From Gammaproteobacteria bacterium (GTDB taxonomy: Bacteria; Pseudomonadota; Gammaproteobacteria; Burkholderiales; Rhodocyclaceae), in the NCBI GenBank assembly GCA_018828385.1, contig JAHJVE010000012.1, positions 87,348 through 151,347 on the forward strand: a DNA stretch of 64,000 nucleotides, given 5' to 3'. This document shows positions 38,226 through 47,943 of the stretch, piece after piece; within the stretch, counting starts at the first letter, position 1; each line of letters begins with the position of its first letter. The notes under the pieces are model-generated. The model was not told where the DNA came from, did not search any database, and worked only from the letters and a program-made list of their open reading frames with translations. Both the position numbers and the translations under genes were made by a program.

Positions 38226-39434
38226 CTACAACGATGGTGCAGACTGATCCGGCGAGCGCTGCCAGAAGGTGTCGCCGTAGTCGCCACCGAGCGAGGGCAT
38301 GGTTTCGCCTTGTTTAAAGTACCGGCGAGAACCGGGTTTGGCCGGGGTGAACCACCAGCCGGCTTCAGTGCAAGGCGATCCGCCAGGGATGCTACGGCGC
38401 ACTGTTATTTCCATGTTGTTGGCGTTTCGTGCCTCTTCAGGCCAAAACTCAGTCCAGGGCCGTGACGAATATTCCGGGCAGCGGAACTGATATTCAGCCT
38501 CTTCCGCCGGGATGGTTCCATCTTCGTAACGATCATCCCGCCACAGGAGTTTCCAGAAAGTCGGGCGTCCCTTGCCATTCGGAGCGTCGGCTTCGAAAGC
38601 GATGGTTGGCGCGGGAGAGTCGACGTGGAGGTAATTCATGGTGCCATCGAGTTCCAGCTCACCGCAGTTCGGAATCTGGGGTTTTTTAAACATACCCAGG
38701 AGGCCCGATGACATCTCGACCTTGACCGGTTCCCAAATGCCGGAACAGGGTGCCGTGTCGCCCGTCTGGATGATACGCAGGGGCGGAGGCGCATCGAATA
38801 CGAGCGGGAGCTCACCGTCGGGGAGAACTGTTTGGTCGCGTAGAAAGTTGGGACCACGAAACCCGTGTAAGCCAAGTGGAGCAGGTTCGTCGGTGTGACG
38901 GCCCTCCAAGATGTAGTCAAGTTCTCTCTCTGCTAGTCCAGCAATATTCAGTGCCGAGACAAATTCGTTCCATAACGGAGAAGCCACCTCATCTATTTCG
39001 GTTTCGCCCCATTCGAAACGCATAATTCGCGTACTCCAGGAGTCCGATGGCAATAGCCCCTGATAAAAATACCCGAACCTGCCGAGAAACTTGAACGGGC
39101 GTTTATCGCCTTTTTTCAGACGAGACAGGCACTCGGCAAAGCCTTTGTAGTTGGCGCAGTCTTTGATGTATCTGTTTTCCCAGAAGAAATACTCGTCCCG
39201 ATTTGAAGCGCGGGCTTCCTCGTAGGCTTTGGTATAGACCGCCATCCACTGGTCGTAAAACTTGCCGACCCTGGCCCATGCAGTATACGACGAGTTTTTC
39301 TTGAGCATGTAAAAGATGCGGCGGCGCTCTTCGTCGTCAGGAATACTGTCGCGGTCGTAGGTGTAGGTGGATGGAGAAGAAGGAAGTTGCAGATTGGCCA
39401 ATTCCTCCTCGATTTCCTTCAGATAGTCATCCAT
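38226..39434 (-). CDS. T6SS immunity protein (Imm71/Imm72-like)
   Basis: Follows the effector on the same strand; 'CTEAGWWFTPAKPGSRRYFKQGETMPSLGGDYGDT' and N-terminal 'RRRIFYMLKKNSSYTAW'. Confidence 0.65.
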   Translation of the reverse strand: MDDYLKEIEEELANLQLPSSPSTYTYDRDSIPDDEERRRIFYMLKKNSSYTAWARVGKFYDQWMAVYTKAYEEARASNRDEYFFWENRYIKDCANYKGFAECLSRLKKGDKRPFKFLGRFGYFYQGLLPSDSWSTRIMRFEWGETEIDEVASPLWNEFVSALNIAGLAERELDYILEGRHTDEPAPLGLHGFRGPNFLRDQTVLPDGELPLVFDAPPPLRIIQTGDTAPCSGIWEPVKVEMSSGLLGMFKKPQIPNCGELELDGTMNYLHVDSPAPTIAFEADAPNGKGRPTFWKLLWRDDRYEDGTIPAEEAEYQFRCPEYSSRPWTEFWPEEARNANNMEITVRRSIPGGSPCTEAGWWFTPAKPGSRRYFKQGETMPSLGGDYGDTFWQRSPDQSAPSL

Positions 39435-40966
39435 TAGTTGCTCGTCCGTGAATTTGCCTTCGGGTCGCGGTCGTCCTTGGCCGCCTGCTCGCGCGCACCC
39501 AGGCGGGCGGTCTGCACTGTACCCGCGCCGGGCATATGAATATATCCCCAGATACCGTTGGCGTCTGTCCAGCCGGTCGGGCGTAGCTCAAAGGTCATTC
39601 CCGCTGTTTTGACGGTTTGTGGTTTACCGGTGGCGATGGCGGCATCGCCAGCACTTTTTAACGTGGCCTTTATGGCTGCATCCATTTCGATGACCGCTTG
39701 CAAGCCTCCGCCGCCCAAATACTGACCGGGAATTTCCTTGCCCATTTGTTCGGAAATCCTGCCGACACAGGCTTTGACGGCATTTTCGTCGGTGACTTTG
39801 GCTACCAGCAGATAGCCGTCGCGATTCCACTCGTCGAGCACGGCGGCTTTTTCACGCCATTCCTTGGCTGTTTTAGGTGGTGCCCCCAAACCCCACCAGC
39901 CGCCACCGGGGGCGGTGTCGCCAATCAGTTCTCCATGGGTAACACCTTTCGGGCCAAAAAAACGGTACATCTCCTCTCCGGGCTTCATAGTGCGATTTTG
40001 AATTTTTCCAGCAAATGCAGGGATGCCAGTGAGAACGTCGCCCTTTCTGAATTTAGCTAAATCCGGGTAACCCGCTTCATGCTTGTAAACCTTTTCGATG
40101 GCTTTGGGGTCCGACGACGACGAATTCTTCGCCCACCCACCCCGAGCACTTCGCTGAGCCTCCGCCGCGTTCTCAATCAACCTCAACTCATCGGCATAGG
40201 TAACTGCCTTCGTCCCACTGCTAACGGTATGTTCCACGGTACGTGCCGTAGTTTCGCCACCGGTTCGGACGTAAGCCTGAATTTCCTTAAGGGTTTGATC
40301 CAATTCCTTGATGGCTTGAGGAATGCGTTCCGCCGCCATGCTTTTCAGCTTGTTCAGCCCATTGCTGAGTCCGTCGATACGTCTCAAGAAGGATTCCGGA
40401 ATGACTGCGCCGAGCTTGGTCTTGATCTGCGCTAGCGCCTTGTTGATTGTGACGACCAGATCGCTGAATTTTGTGATGATGGCTGCTTCGTGGTCGGCAA
40501 AGCGGAGTTGGAGCAGCCACTTTTCCGCGTGTCCTTTGCCCAATCGATTCAGGAAGGCAACAACGTCCTTGGCTGATTCCGCCAGATAGGCCGCACGCGT
40601 AGCACCGCTGAGCTTTGCGGCCGACTTGGCAACGCCAATCGAAATCCGGCCGACCCCCTTGATGACGCCGCCAATCACCGGGATCAAGGCAAAAAGGAGA
40701 ACGACCAGCAAGGCCCACTGGAACTTGTCTTCGCGCTTGGCTGGTTCATCCACCATGCCGATGGTGACGGCGATCAGATCGCGAACTGCGGTGACGTCGC
40801 CGACCAGCGGAATCATTCCGACGACCGCATCAACGACGATTTGCGACAGCGACGCCTTCTCGTTGAAGGCACCTTGCACCGTACCCCAGAGCCAATTGCC
40901 GGCTTCCAACGAGACCGATTCGAATTCAGACCACCAGTGAGCGGTCGAGGCTTGACTGCCACTCAT
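39434..40966 (-). CDS. VgrG-linked T6SS effector with membrane segment and C-terminal toxin domain (ART-like?)
   Basis: 'ALLVVLLFALIPVIGGVIKG' TM; C-terminal 'GEEMYRFFGPKGVTHGELIGDTAPGGGWWGLG'; 4-bp overlap with vgrG. Confidence 0.65.
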   Translation of the reverse strand: MSGSQASTAHWWSEFESVSLEAGNWLWGTVQGAFNEKASLSQIVVDAVVGMIPLVGDVTAVRDLIAVTIGMVDEPAKREDKFQWALLVVLLFALIPVIGGVIKGVGRISIGVAKSAAKLSGATRAAYLAESAKDVVAFLNRLGKGHAEKWLLQLRFADHEAAIITKFSDLVVTINKALAQIKTKLGAVIPESFLRRIDGLSNGLNKLKSMAAERIPQAIKELDQTLKEIQAYVRTGGETTARTVEHTVSSGTKAVTYADELRLIENAAEAQRSARGGWAKNSSSSDPKAIEKVYKHEAGYPDLAKFRKGDVLTGIPAFAGKIQNRTMKPGEEMYRFFGPKGVTHGELIGDTAPGGGWWGLGAPPKTAKEWREKAAVLDEWNRDGYLLVAKVTDENAVKACVGRISEQMGKEIPGQYLGGGGLQAVIEMDAAIKATLKSAGDAAIATGKPQTVKTAGMTFELRPTGWTDANGIWGYIHMPGAGTVQTARLGAREQAAKDDRDPKANSRTSN

Positions 40967-43800
40967 TGCTTGTCCTCCTGAAGCAAACTGGATGCGTATT
41001 TATCGACCAGTGCGCTGATCGATTTGTCGCTTGGCGCTGCCTCATGGTTTGGCGTTGAATCTTTATGTTTTCGTTGAAATTTGGCGGATGCCGGCCCGAA
41101 CCGAACTTTGGCGGTGCCGAGGGGGACATCGGTCAAGGTGGCTTTCCCGGAAGGGTCGAGTTTTCCTTTGCGCACACTGCCATCCGCCAAAAGGGCTTCA
41201 TACTCGGCGCCGCCTACGAAATCGTCATCGTGATAATGGTGATCGAGTTCGATGGTGTCTTTGGATACGGATTTCCCCTCCGGCAACCCCTCCAAACTCG
41301 CCGTCCCACTCCCTGGCCCCATAAACGCATTCCCGCTCCCCTTGACCGAGAACGTTCCCGGACACGCAAAAGTGATGTTCGATCCCTCCAGCGTCACGCT
41401 CGACTGTCCGGCCAGGAGGACGATCTTCTCCTTGGCCAGGATATGGATCTCGTCATTCGAACTCGTCACCGTGATTGACTGATCGGCGAGGATCTCCATC
41501 GCATCGGTATTCGCCTGAATGGTCTGGCTGCCGGCGGCGGCGATGCTCTTGACCCCGCCGGCATGGCTGAACCAGCTCGCCCCTTTGCCGACGGCTGCGG
41601 CCAGGGTGTGGGCGCTGGCCAGATGCAGATCCTGCTGGCTGGTCGCATGCACATGCCGGCCGGCGAAGAGCAGGGTGCTGGCCGGCGAAGCCAGACCGAT
41701 ATCCGACGGCGCCTCCATCACCAGCACCGGCTTGGCAAAACGCTCCGTCGGCTCACCCGGATCGCGGCTGCCGGGCTGGGCCTTCTTCGCCGCCTGGCCA
41801 CCCACTGCCGATTCGAATTTACCGTCTTTTTTGGGGTCGACCGTAGCAATCAACTCAGCCAGGGCCGAATTCGCCTGCAAAGGCAAAGCCTGCTGCTGGC
41901 TCGCCGCATCCGACAAGGCCTTGGCCGTTTCCTCAGCGGCATGGAGCTGGCTGACTGCCTCTGCCACATCCATCTGCGTACTCTGCCCATCGGCTCGCGC
42001 CGTCGCCGAAATCAACAATCCTTCACCGGCCCGCACCGCCAGCCAGCCATCGGTCCGCAACTCGAAACCGCTACCGCGCCAGGCCCCCCGTGTAGCCGAA
42101 TCCGGCGCCTGATGAATCAGATGACCCAGACTCAACTGACTGGCATTCTCCGAACTCGCCAGACGGCTGCGCAACTGTCCCGGCGCATCATCGACCACCC
42201 ACTGATTGAACCCCGCCTCATGGTTATGACTCATCCAGCCCGACAGCACCCCGGGATGATTGGCCGACGCCTCATGACCCGCCGAGAAAGGCGGCAGATC
42301 GGCGCCGTTGTAACTCTGGCCGACGATCACCGGCCGATCAATATCGCCATCAACAAAATCGACCAGCACCTCGGTCCCGATGCGCGGCAGGAAATGACTC
42401 CCCCAATTCGGCCCGGCCTGCCATTCGGCGACACGAACCCATGTGCCGGACTGATCATTGCCCGGCGCATTGCCGGCCTTGCCCGAATTACGTCCGGCCG
42501 GGCCGGATTCGGCCAGCCCGCCGACCGCCGGCGCCGCACTGCGCTGCCAGGGAAACTGGATCTTGATCCGGTGATCACGTTCGGTGGTCAGCACACTGTC
42601 CGGCAAACCCACCACCAAAGCCACCTGCGGCCGGGCCGACGGCTTGGGTAACCCATGCGGCACCTGCGGCAAAGCCGCCGGCTGAGCCAAACACGTATTG
42701 CGATAACTCCCCGCCTCAGCCTCGGCCAGACCCAACAACGCCGCCGCCTGCGCCCCGAGATTATTGGCCCCGTGATGATCAACCGAAACGATGCTGAAAC
42801 GGACCTCATCGCCCAGATAACTACCATGCTGGCTCAGTGAGACGACCGTGCCTTCAGCCAACTGGCGCACCGTACTGACCCCGGCAAAGCGCCGATAAGC
42901 CCCCTCGTAGGCAGCCAGCGCCAGATCGGTCCGCAAGCGGGCCGCCTCGTCATTCTCGAAACGATACGGCCGGGCCGCATCGTGGATTTCCAGGCGGGGC
43001 ACATCCGGCGCCGGCAAGCCACTGCTCGCCTCGGCCCCGGTCGCCACCAGCGTCTTGTAATCCCACCCGGCCAGCGCAACGGCATTGGGCAAGACCGAAT
43101 GAACCTCATGCCACGCCTGGACCGTATCGGAAGCCTCCGTCGCATTGGCCCGATGAAAACGCAGCGTCGGCTGAACCCCGGCCGGCAGTTCGGTCAGTCG
43201 GTCGAAGAGGATCAATTGATGCCGGGCATGCTGCACATCATCGCCGGCCGAGGCCGATTGGTCATGCTCGAAACGGAAGGACAAACCTTCCTCGGCCAGC
43301 AGACGGCGGATGAAGTCAAGATCGGTCTCGCGGTACTGGGTGGCGATGCTGTAGGTGCGCAAGGATTGGGTAATGCCGTTCTTCCAGTTCGCCTCGGGAT
43401 AATCCGTCAAAATCTGACCGATGATGTCCACCACCGTCTTGTTCTGGAAGAGATAACAATCCCGGCGCTGGCCGAGAAAGGCGAGAAAGGATTCGACAAT
43501 CAGCCGATAACGGGCCAGACCGCCATCGGCGCCCAATTGCATGGCCTGGGTGACATAACCATGCCAGCTGCGCTTGCTGCCATCGGCCTGGAGCAGACGC
43601 AGGGTGACTTCCTCGCCGATCAGCGGCTTGAGCTGGAAATGGGCATTGGTCGACACGCAGTCGATCTCGAAGCGAAAAGATTCGGAAACACCTTCATGAC
43701 CCTGGAAACGTTCGACCATCAGGGCCGCATCGGCCAGGGGTGTCTTGATCTCGAGAAGACGGGCGTGCTGGGTGAAGAGGGAGTCGAGGAGGGTGTGCAT
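40963..43800 (-). CDS. vgrG: VgrG spike protein with DUF2345
   Basis: 'YRETDLDFIRRLLAEEGLSFRFEHD', 'IKIQFPWQRSA', 'NWGSHFLPRIGTEVLVDFVDGDIDRPVIVGQSYNG'. Confidence 0.95.
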   Translation of the reverse strand: MHTLLDSLFTQHARLLEIKTPLADAALMVERFQGHEGVSESFRFEIDCVSTNAHFQLKPLIGEEVTLRLLQADGSKRSWHGYVTQAMQLGADGGLARYRLIVESFLAFLGQRRDCYLFQNKTVVDIIGQILTDYPEANWKNGITQSLRTYSIATQYRETDLDFIRRLLAEEGLSFRFEHDQSASAGDDVQHARHQLILFDRLTELPAGVQPTLRFHRANATEASDTVQAWHEVHSVLPNAVALAGWDYKTLVATGAEASSGLPAPDVPRLEIHDAARPYRFENDEAARLRTDLALAAYEGAYRRFAGVSTVRQLAEGTVVSLSQHGSYLGDEVRFSIVSVDHHGANNLGAQAAALLGLAEAEAGSYRNTCLAQPAALPQVPHGLPKPSARPQVALVVGLPDSVLTTERDHRIKIQFPWQRSAAPAVGGLAESGPAGRNSGKAGNAPGNDQSGTWVRVAEWQAGPNWGSHFLPRIGTEVLVDFVDGDIDRPVIVGQSYNGADLPPFSAGHEASANHPGVLSGWMSHNHEAGFNQWVVDDAPGQLRSRLASSENASQLSLGHLIHQAPDSATRGAWRGSGFELRTDGWLAVRAGEGLLISATARADGQSTQMDVAEAVSQLHAAEETAKALSDAASQQQALPLQANSALAELIATVDPKKDGKFESAVGGQAAKKAQPGSRDPGEPTERFAKPVLVMEAPSDIGLASPASTLLFAGRHVHATSQQDLHLASAHTLAAAVGKGASWFSHAGGVKSIAAAGSQTIQANTDAMEILADQSITVTSSNDEIHILAKEKIVLLAGQSSVTLEGSNITFACPGTFSVKGSGNAFMGPGSGTASLEGLPEGKSVSKDTIELDHHYHDDDFVGGAEYEALLADGSVRKGKLDPSGKATLTDVPLGTAKVRFGPASAKFQRKHKDSTPNHEAAPSDKSISALVDKYASSLLQEDKQ

Positions 43801-43813
43801 GGCGGACCGCCGA

Positions 43814-44587
43814 TCAGGGCAGGTAAATGTTCAGGGTCGGCGCGCGGGGGGCCAGTTGAACGATGTTCTTGAACGGTGCCAAGGTGCGATCAACGGATCG
43901 TCCGGCGTGCCAGTCGAGGCCAACGTAGGCCAGCAGGCCCATGAAAGCGAGGATGGAGGCGATGACCCAGAGCGGGACGTCCCGGTTAATGGCATTCGAG
44001 ATGCTGTCCGGTGCCGCCCAGTGAGGCGCGAATGGGGCTGCCTTGCCCTTGATGTGGGCAATCTGTTCGCCGAGTTGTTGCGTCAAGTATTTGAGCTTTT
44101 CCGGCCCTTCAAGCAAGTAACGCCCCTTGAAGCCAAGGAGCAGGCACATGTGGAAAACTTCCAGGCCGTTGATCCGGCTGGCTGCGCCATTGCGGGCCGT
44201 TTCCAGGCGGTCGAAGAAATGCTCGCCGGCCAGTTGGTCGCCAAACAGGATCAGTTGCAACGGTCGACGTTCCCACGCGTCGCGAATGTTCATTTGGGAC
44301 GACAGGACGGCTTCGTCGATGGATGCGCAAAATGCGTATTTGGCATCGTAGATGTCTTCGGCGCTGAAATGATGCTTTCCCGCCGCTTTCTCGAATTGGC
44401 TGAGAAACTTCTGGATATTGCTGGAAAACTCTTCCGGATTCTTCGGCGCGTTTCGGTTCTTCAGCAGGATGAGCATGTAGAAGCCGTCGTACAGCAAGTC
44501 GACAAGACTGCGTGCCGGGCGGTCGAAGGCCGACTCGTCGGCAATTTGGCTGGGGGCTACGGAAAACAGGCTGGGTGCAGTACTCAT
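43814..44587 (-). CDS. tssL: T6SS TssL/DotU
   Basis: DotU fold 'AKYAFCASIDEAVLSSQ...LQLILFGDQLAGEHFFDRLE', C-terminal TM. Confidence 0.93.
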   Translation of the reverse strand: MSTAPSLFSVAPSQIADESAFDRPARSLVDLLYDGFYMLILLKNRNAPKNPEEFSSNIQKFLSQFEKAAGKHHFSAEDIYDAKYAFCASIDEAVLSSQMNIRDAWERRPLQLILFGDQLAGEHFFDRLETARNGAASRINGLEVFHMCLLLGFKGRYLLEGPEKLKYLTQQLGEQIAHIKGKAAPFAPHWAAPDSISNAINRDVPLWVIASILAFMGLLAYVGLDWHAGRSVDRTLAPFKNIVQLAPRAPTLNIYLP

Positions 44588-45927
44588 GGGGTGACGGCAA
44601 TCAATTCAAGAGAGAGATCCCGGTAACTTTCCGGGGCGTAAATCATGATGGATTGGGCTTTCAGCATTCGCTCATACAGTGGCCCATGTGCTTCCAGGGC
44701 GAAATAACAGGCGCCCGGGCGAACTGGAATGGCAGCCGGGACCTGCAATGAATGTGTCAGGCGAACGCCGGACATGGCTGACAGGACAAGTTTTTCGACA
44801 TCGGCCGGCGCCCCGATTTTCAGCCGCAGTGGCACCGATTCGATGATTTCGGACTGCTGGTGCGCTGCCGTGACCGATAAATAGAATGCCGTTTCGCCGT
44901 TGATCTTTTCCGAGTCGAGGTGACCCGCATAAAACGCCGGCTTTGGCTGGCTGAGCGAAATGGCGAAGAAACGGGTCGAGATCACGGTATCGAGCAGATC
45001 CCGCAATATCTGTTCTAGGCGGAGAAAGCCTGGTCCCGGCGACAGGTGGTCGTAGCCGGGCAGGTCGTTCAACGTGTAACTCTTGGAAAAGGTCATCAAT
45101 CCGCCGGCCAGCCGCAACAATTCCTGGAAAAGCCGTTCCGGCGAGTTGTCCGGGTTGCGGAAGAAGTGGGTCAGCGCCGCACACGCGCTGCTGGCGGTAT
45201 GCAGCAACCAGAATGAGGCAATGTCACCAGAACGAAACTCGATGACGTTTTTTGATGGTTCGCGGTGAAACCCGTAGAGCGCATCGACCTTGGCCAGTAG
45301 CGCGTCGATCTGGCGACGCAAGAGGGCAACGATGGTCGGGGCGGCACGCAAGCTGATCGACGGTGGAACGAAACTGCCATCGATTTCATAGCTGTTGCTT
45401 GAGGTGCGCCGAATCCGCACGACAGGCAGGGTCAGAAACTGATCGCGATTATCACTGGCGGATTTGAGATAGGCGATTTGGCTCAGGGTGGCGATGTCGG
45501 CTTCTGCCGCATCGGTGAACAGATCCGTGGTTGCTCTTGGAACGATGAGAAACCGTGCCTGTGTCGAGTCGGCTGCCGAATCGACAGAATTGCCGCCATG
45601 CGGATTCAGGTGGTTGAGCGCCAGGAAGAATTCGGTTGCGCCATCCTCATTAACTGCCTTGTCGAGGGCCAGAGGGAGGGGCAATTGGTCGGTGTCCGGG
45701 GCGCTGAAGTAATCGCCGTTCGGAAATACAGCGGTGACCCGTTTAAAGCGCAGGATGCCGCTCTTGAGGGAGTCGACATCGACTTCAATGTCGCGAATTC
45801 CCCAGGCGTAGGGGTTGGCCAGCAGCTGGGCACGACGAGCCATGTTGTCAGCATGAAAATCCTGTTGCTGGAAATGCTGCGGGCGCAGAAAGAGGCCTTC
45901 GCCCCAAAGTGTCTTGGCGGTATTCAT
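44584..45927 (-). CDS. tssK: T6SS baseplate TssK
   Basis: 'LWGEGLFLRPQHFQQQDFH'. Confidence 0.95.
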   Translation of the reverse strand: MNTAKTLWGEGLFLRPQHFQQQDFHADNMARRAQLLANPYAWGIRDIEVDVDSLKSGILRFKRVTAVFPNGDYFSAPDTDQLPLPLALDKAVNEDGATEFFLALNHLNPHGGNSVDSAADSTQARFLIVPRATTDLFTDAAEADIATLSQIAYLKSASDNRDQFLTLPVVRIRRTSSNSYEIDGSFVPPSISLRAAPTIVALLRRQIDALLAKVDALYGFHREPSKNVIEFRSGDIASFWLLHTASSACAALTHFFRNPDNSPERLFQELLRLAGGLMTFSKSYTLNDLPGYDHLSPGPGFLRLEQILRDLLDTVISTRFFAISLSQPKPAFYAGHLDSEKINGETAFYLSVTAAHQQSEIIESVPLRLKIGAPADVEKLVLSAMSGVRLTHSLQVPAAIPVRPGACYFALEAHGPLYERMLKAQSIMIYAPESYRDLSLELIAVTP

Positions 45928-45940
45928 CAGATGACCATGG

Positions 45941-46579
45941 TTACGAGTCGCATTGAATGCCGACTAGCGAGCGGAAAGATGCGGGGCTGATCTCTTCGAC
46001 CAGGGCGCCCTTGGTGGCGTTGAATGCACAGGCGTGAGCGCCGATGGTGATGCCATTGTCAAAGGATAGCTTGTTGTCAAAGGCGAGTTTCCAGCGGTTC
46101 TGATAGGGGGCTCGGAACATGCCGGCGACCCCGATTGTCGTCGCGTCGCCAGGAACTTTCAGCTTGATGTCATAGGATTTTCCTGGCAGCAGGACAACTT
46201 CCTTCACCGAAACCAGTTCCTCTCCCAGAGTCTCCTTGTCTGTTTCGCCGGCCGCGATCTGCTGATAAGTCATGTCCTTGTATTTGTCAGCAGCCCTGAG
46301 CACGTAAATCTTCGCTACCAGTGACAGGGGCTTTCCGGCTGATGTCAGATTCAGCTGATTTCCGGTGTCAATCCTTAAGTTCAGATCGCGCGTGATCTTG
46401 CTCGGATCGGCGTTCTCTTTCTTGGTGACGCCGGTTGCTTCGAGAACCATGCCAACGGCACTACCGGCAAGTTGAATGGCTGAAAGCTGTGCGCATCCGC
46501 TTAAAAAGATTGGAATAAATAGCCATAAAAGCAGTGGCTTAAGTTTTGTTGTTTGTTTATGCAATGTTCCGTATGTCAT
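45941..46579 (-). CDS. tssJ: T6SS lipoprotein TssJ
   Basis: Lipobox LSGC; 'LNLRIDTGNQLNLTSAGKPLSLVAKIYVL'. Confidence 0.88.
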   Translation of the reverse strand: MTYGTLHKQTTKLKPLLLWLFIPIFLSGCAQLSAIQLAGSAVGMVLEATGVTKKENADPSKITRDLNLRIDTGNQLNLTSAGKPLSLVAKIYVLRAADKYKDMTYQQIAAGETDKETLGEELVSVKEVVLLPGKSYDIKLKVPGDATTIGVAGMFRAPYQNRWKLAFDNKLSFDNGITIGAHACAFNATKGALVEEISPASFRSLVGIQCDS

Positions 46580-46727
46580 TAAATGTTTGTTAAATTGACA
46601 TATGTCAACACATCGAAAAAATACAAATGTATTTACATGTCGGTGTTGATAAATTTGAAGGCGTTAATGTACTATCGCCAATTCTTAATGGCAAATCAAA
46701 TAGCATGTTATATGCTGTTTGGCATAG

Positions 46728-47354
46728 TTGGGGGTCTTGATGTTGTCGTATAAATCATGTTTTGTTGCCGTGTTGGTCAGCGTTTCGGCTGTTATTTCCG
46801 GGTGTGCCAACCAAAATGTTCAGCCACCTAAGGTTGATTTTTCTGAACTTATGACGCAATCCAGCATTAGTGTTGATTCATTGCTGGAAAAAGGAAATCA
46901 GGATGATGCTGTCAAGATCCTGGCCGATCTTGCCGCGAAGAATCCAGGTCGCAAGGAGCCTTGGCTGAAGATGGCAAAGGTTCACTTCGGCGCCGAGAAC
47001 TATGCGCAGGCCATTGTGGCTGCCGAAGAGGTGATTCAGCGTGATGGTGAGGATCGTGAAGCCAAAACCATTCGCGCTGTGTCAGGGCTGCGCGTTGCAG
47101 CGAAGTCACTGAACGATCTCAAGGATGACGTTGAGCTGAGGGGGGATGCTCATTCCGACGCGCTTGGCTTGGCCAAGGTCATGCGTGAAACCCTCGGCGA
47201 GGATGTGTTAGTTCCTCCAGTCGACAACAGCAAGAAAAAGCGGCGGGTTGTTCGACACAAACCGGTTGCTCCGTCGGCAAATGGCGCGCAACCCGCTCCC
47301 TCTGCACCGGCCGCCTCGGGTGGTGCTGGAAACCCGTTTGGCGCCTTGAAGTAA
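46728..47354 (+). CDS. T6SS-associated TPR lipoprotein
   Basis: Lipobox ISGC; TPR-like 'PWLKMAKVHFGAENYAQAIVAAEEVIQRDGEDREA'. Confidence 0.7.
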   Translation: MGVLMLSYKSCFVAVLVSVSAVISGCANQNVQPPKVDFSELMTQSSISVDSLLEKGNQDDAVKILADLAAKNPGRKEPWLKMAKVHFGAENYAQAIVAAEEVIQRDGEDREAKTIRAVSGLRVAAKSLNDLKDDVELRGDAHSDALGLAKVMRETLGEDVLVPPVDNSKKKRRVVRHKPVAPSANGAQPAPSAPAASGGAGNPFGALK

Positions 47355-47430
47355 TTTCGTATTTGTTAAGGAGCATCGGATTTCGGCTGGTGCTCCGGCT
47401 AACTGTTTGATTTCTCTCCCGGAGGTTTTT

Positions 47431-47943
47431 GTGGCGAAAAAGGAAAGTGTTCAGAAGCGTTTGCAAAAAGTGCGTCCACCGCGCGTGCAGTTGACCTATG
47501 ACGTCGAAATCGGTGATGCCATTGAGGTCAAGGAGCTTCCTTTTGTGGTGGGCGTGCTGGGCGATTTCGCCGCTCAAACGAAGCAGGATCAGGGCAAGGT
47601 TCGTGATCGCAAGTTCGTTAATGTCGATATGGACAATTTCGATGACGTCATCGAAGGCATGGCCCCGCGGACTGCTTATCGGGTCAAGAACCGCCTGACG
47701 CAGGATGGCGGCGAGCTAGGCATCGATCTCGAATTCAAGAAATTTGAAGATTTCCGGCCCGAGTCGGTGGTCCAGCAAGTCGAGCCCTTGCGCAAGTTGC
47801 TCGAGGCTCGATCCAAACTTGCTGATCTTCGTAACAAGCTTGCCGGCAATGAGAAGCTTGAGGATTTGTTGAACGACGTGTTGAACAGTACCGAGCAACT
47901 GAACAGCCTGGGCAACAAGACGGCTGATGGAGAGCAGCAATGA
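47431..47943 (+). CDS. tssB: T6SS sheath TssB
   Basis: 'RVQLTYDVEIGDAIEVKELPFVVGVLGDF'; GTG start with GGAGG. Confidence 0.95.
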   Translation: MAKKESVQKRLQKVRPPRVQLTYDVEIGDAIEVKELPFVVGVLGDFAAQTKQDQGKVRDRKFVNVDMDNFDDVIEGMAPRTAYRVKNRLTQDGGELGIDLEFKKFEDFRPESVVQQVEPLRKLLEARSKLADLRNKLAGNEKLEDLLNDVLNSTEQLNSLGNKTADGEQQ

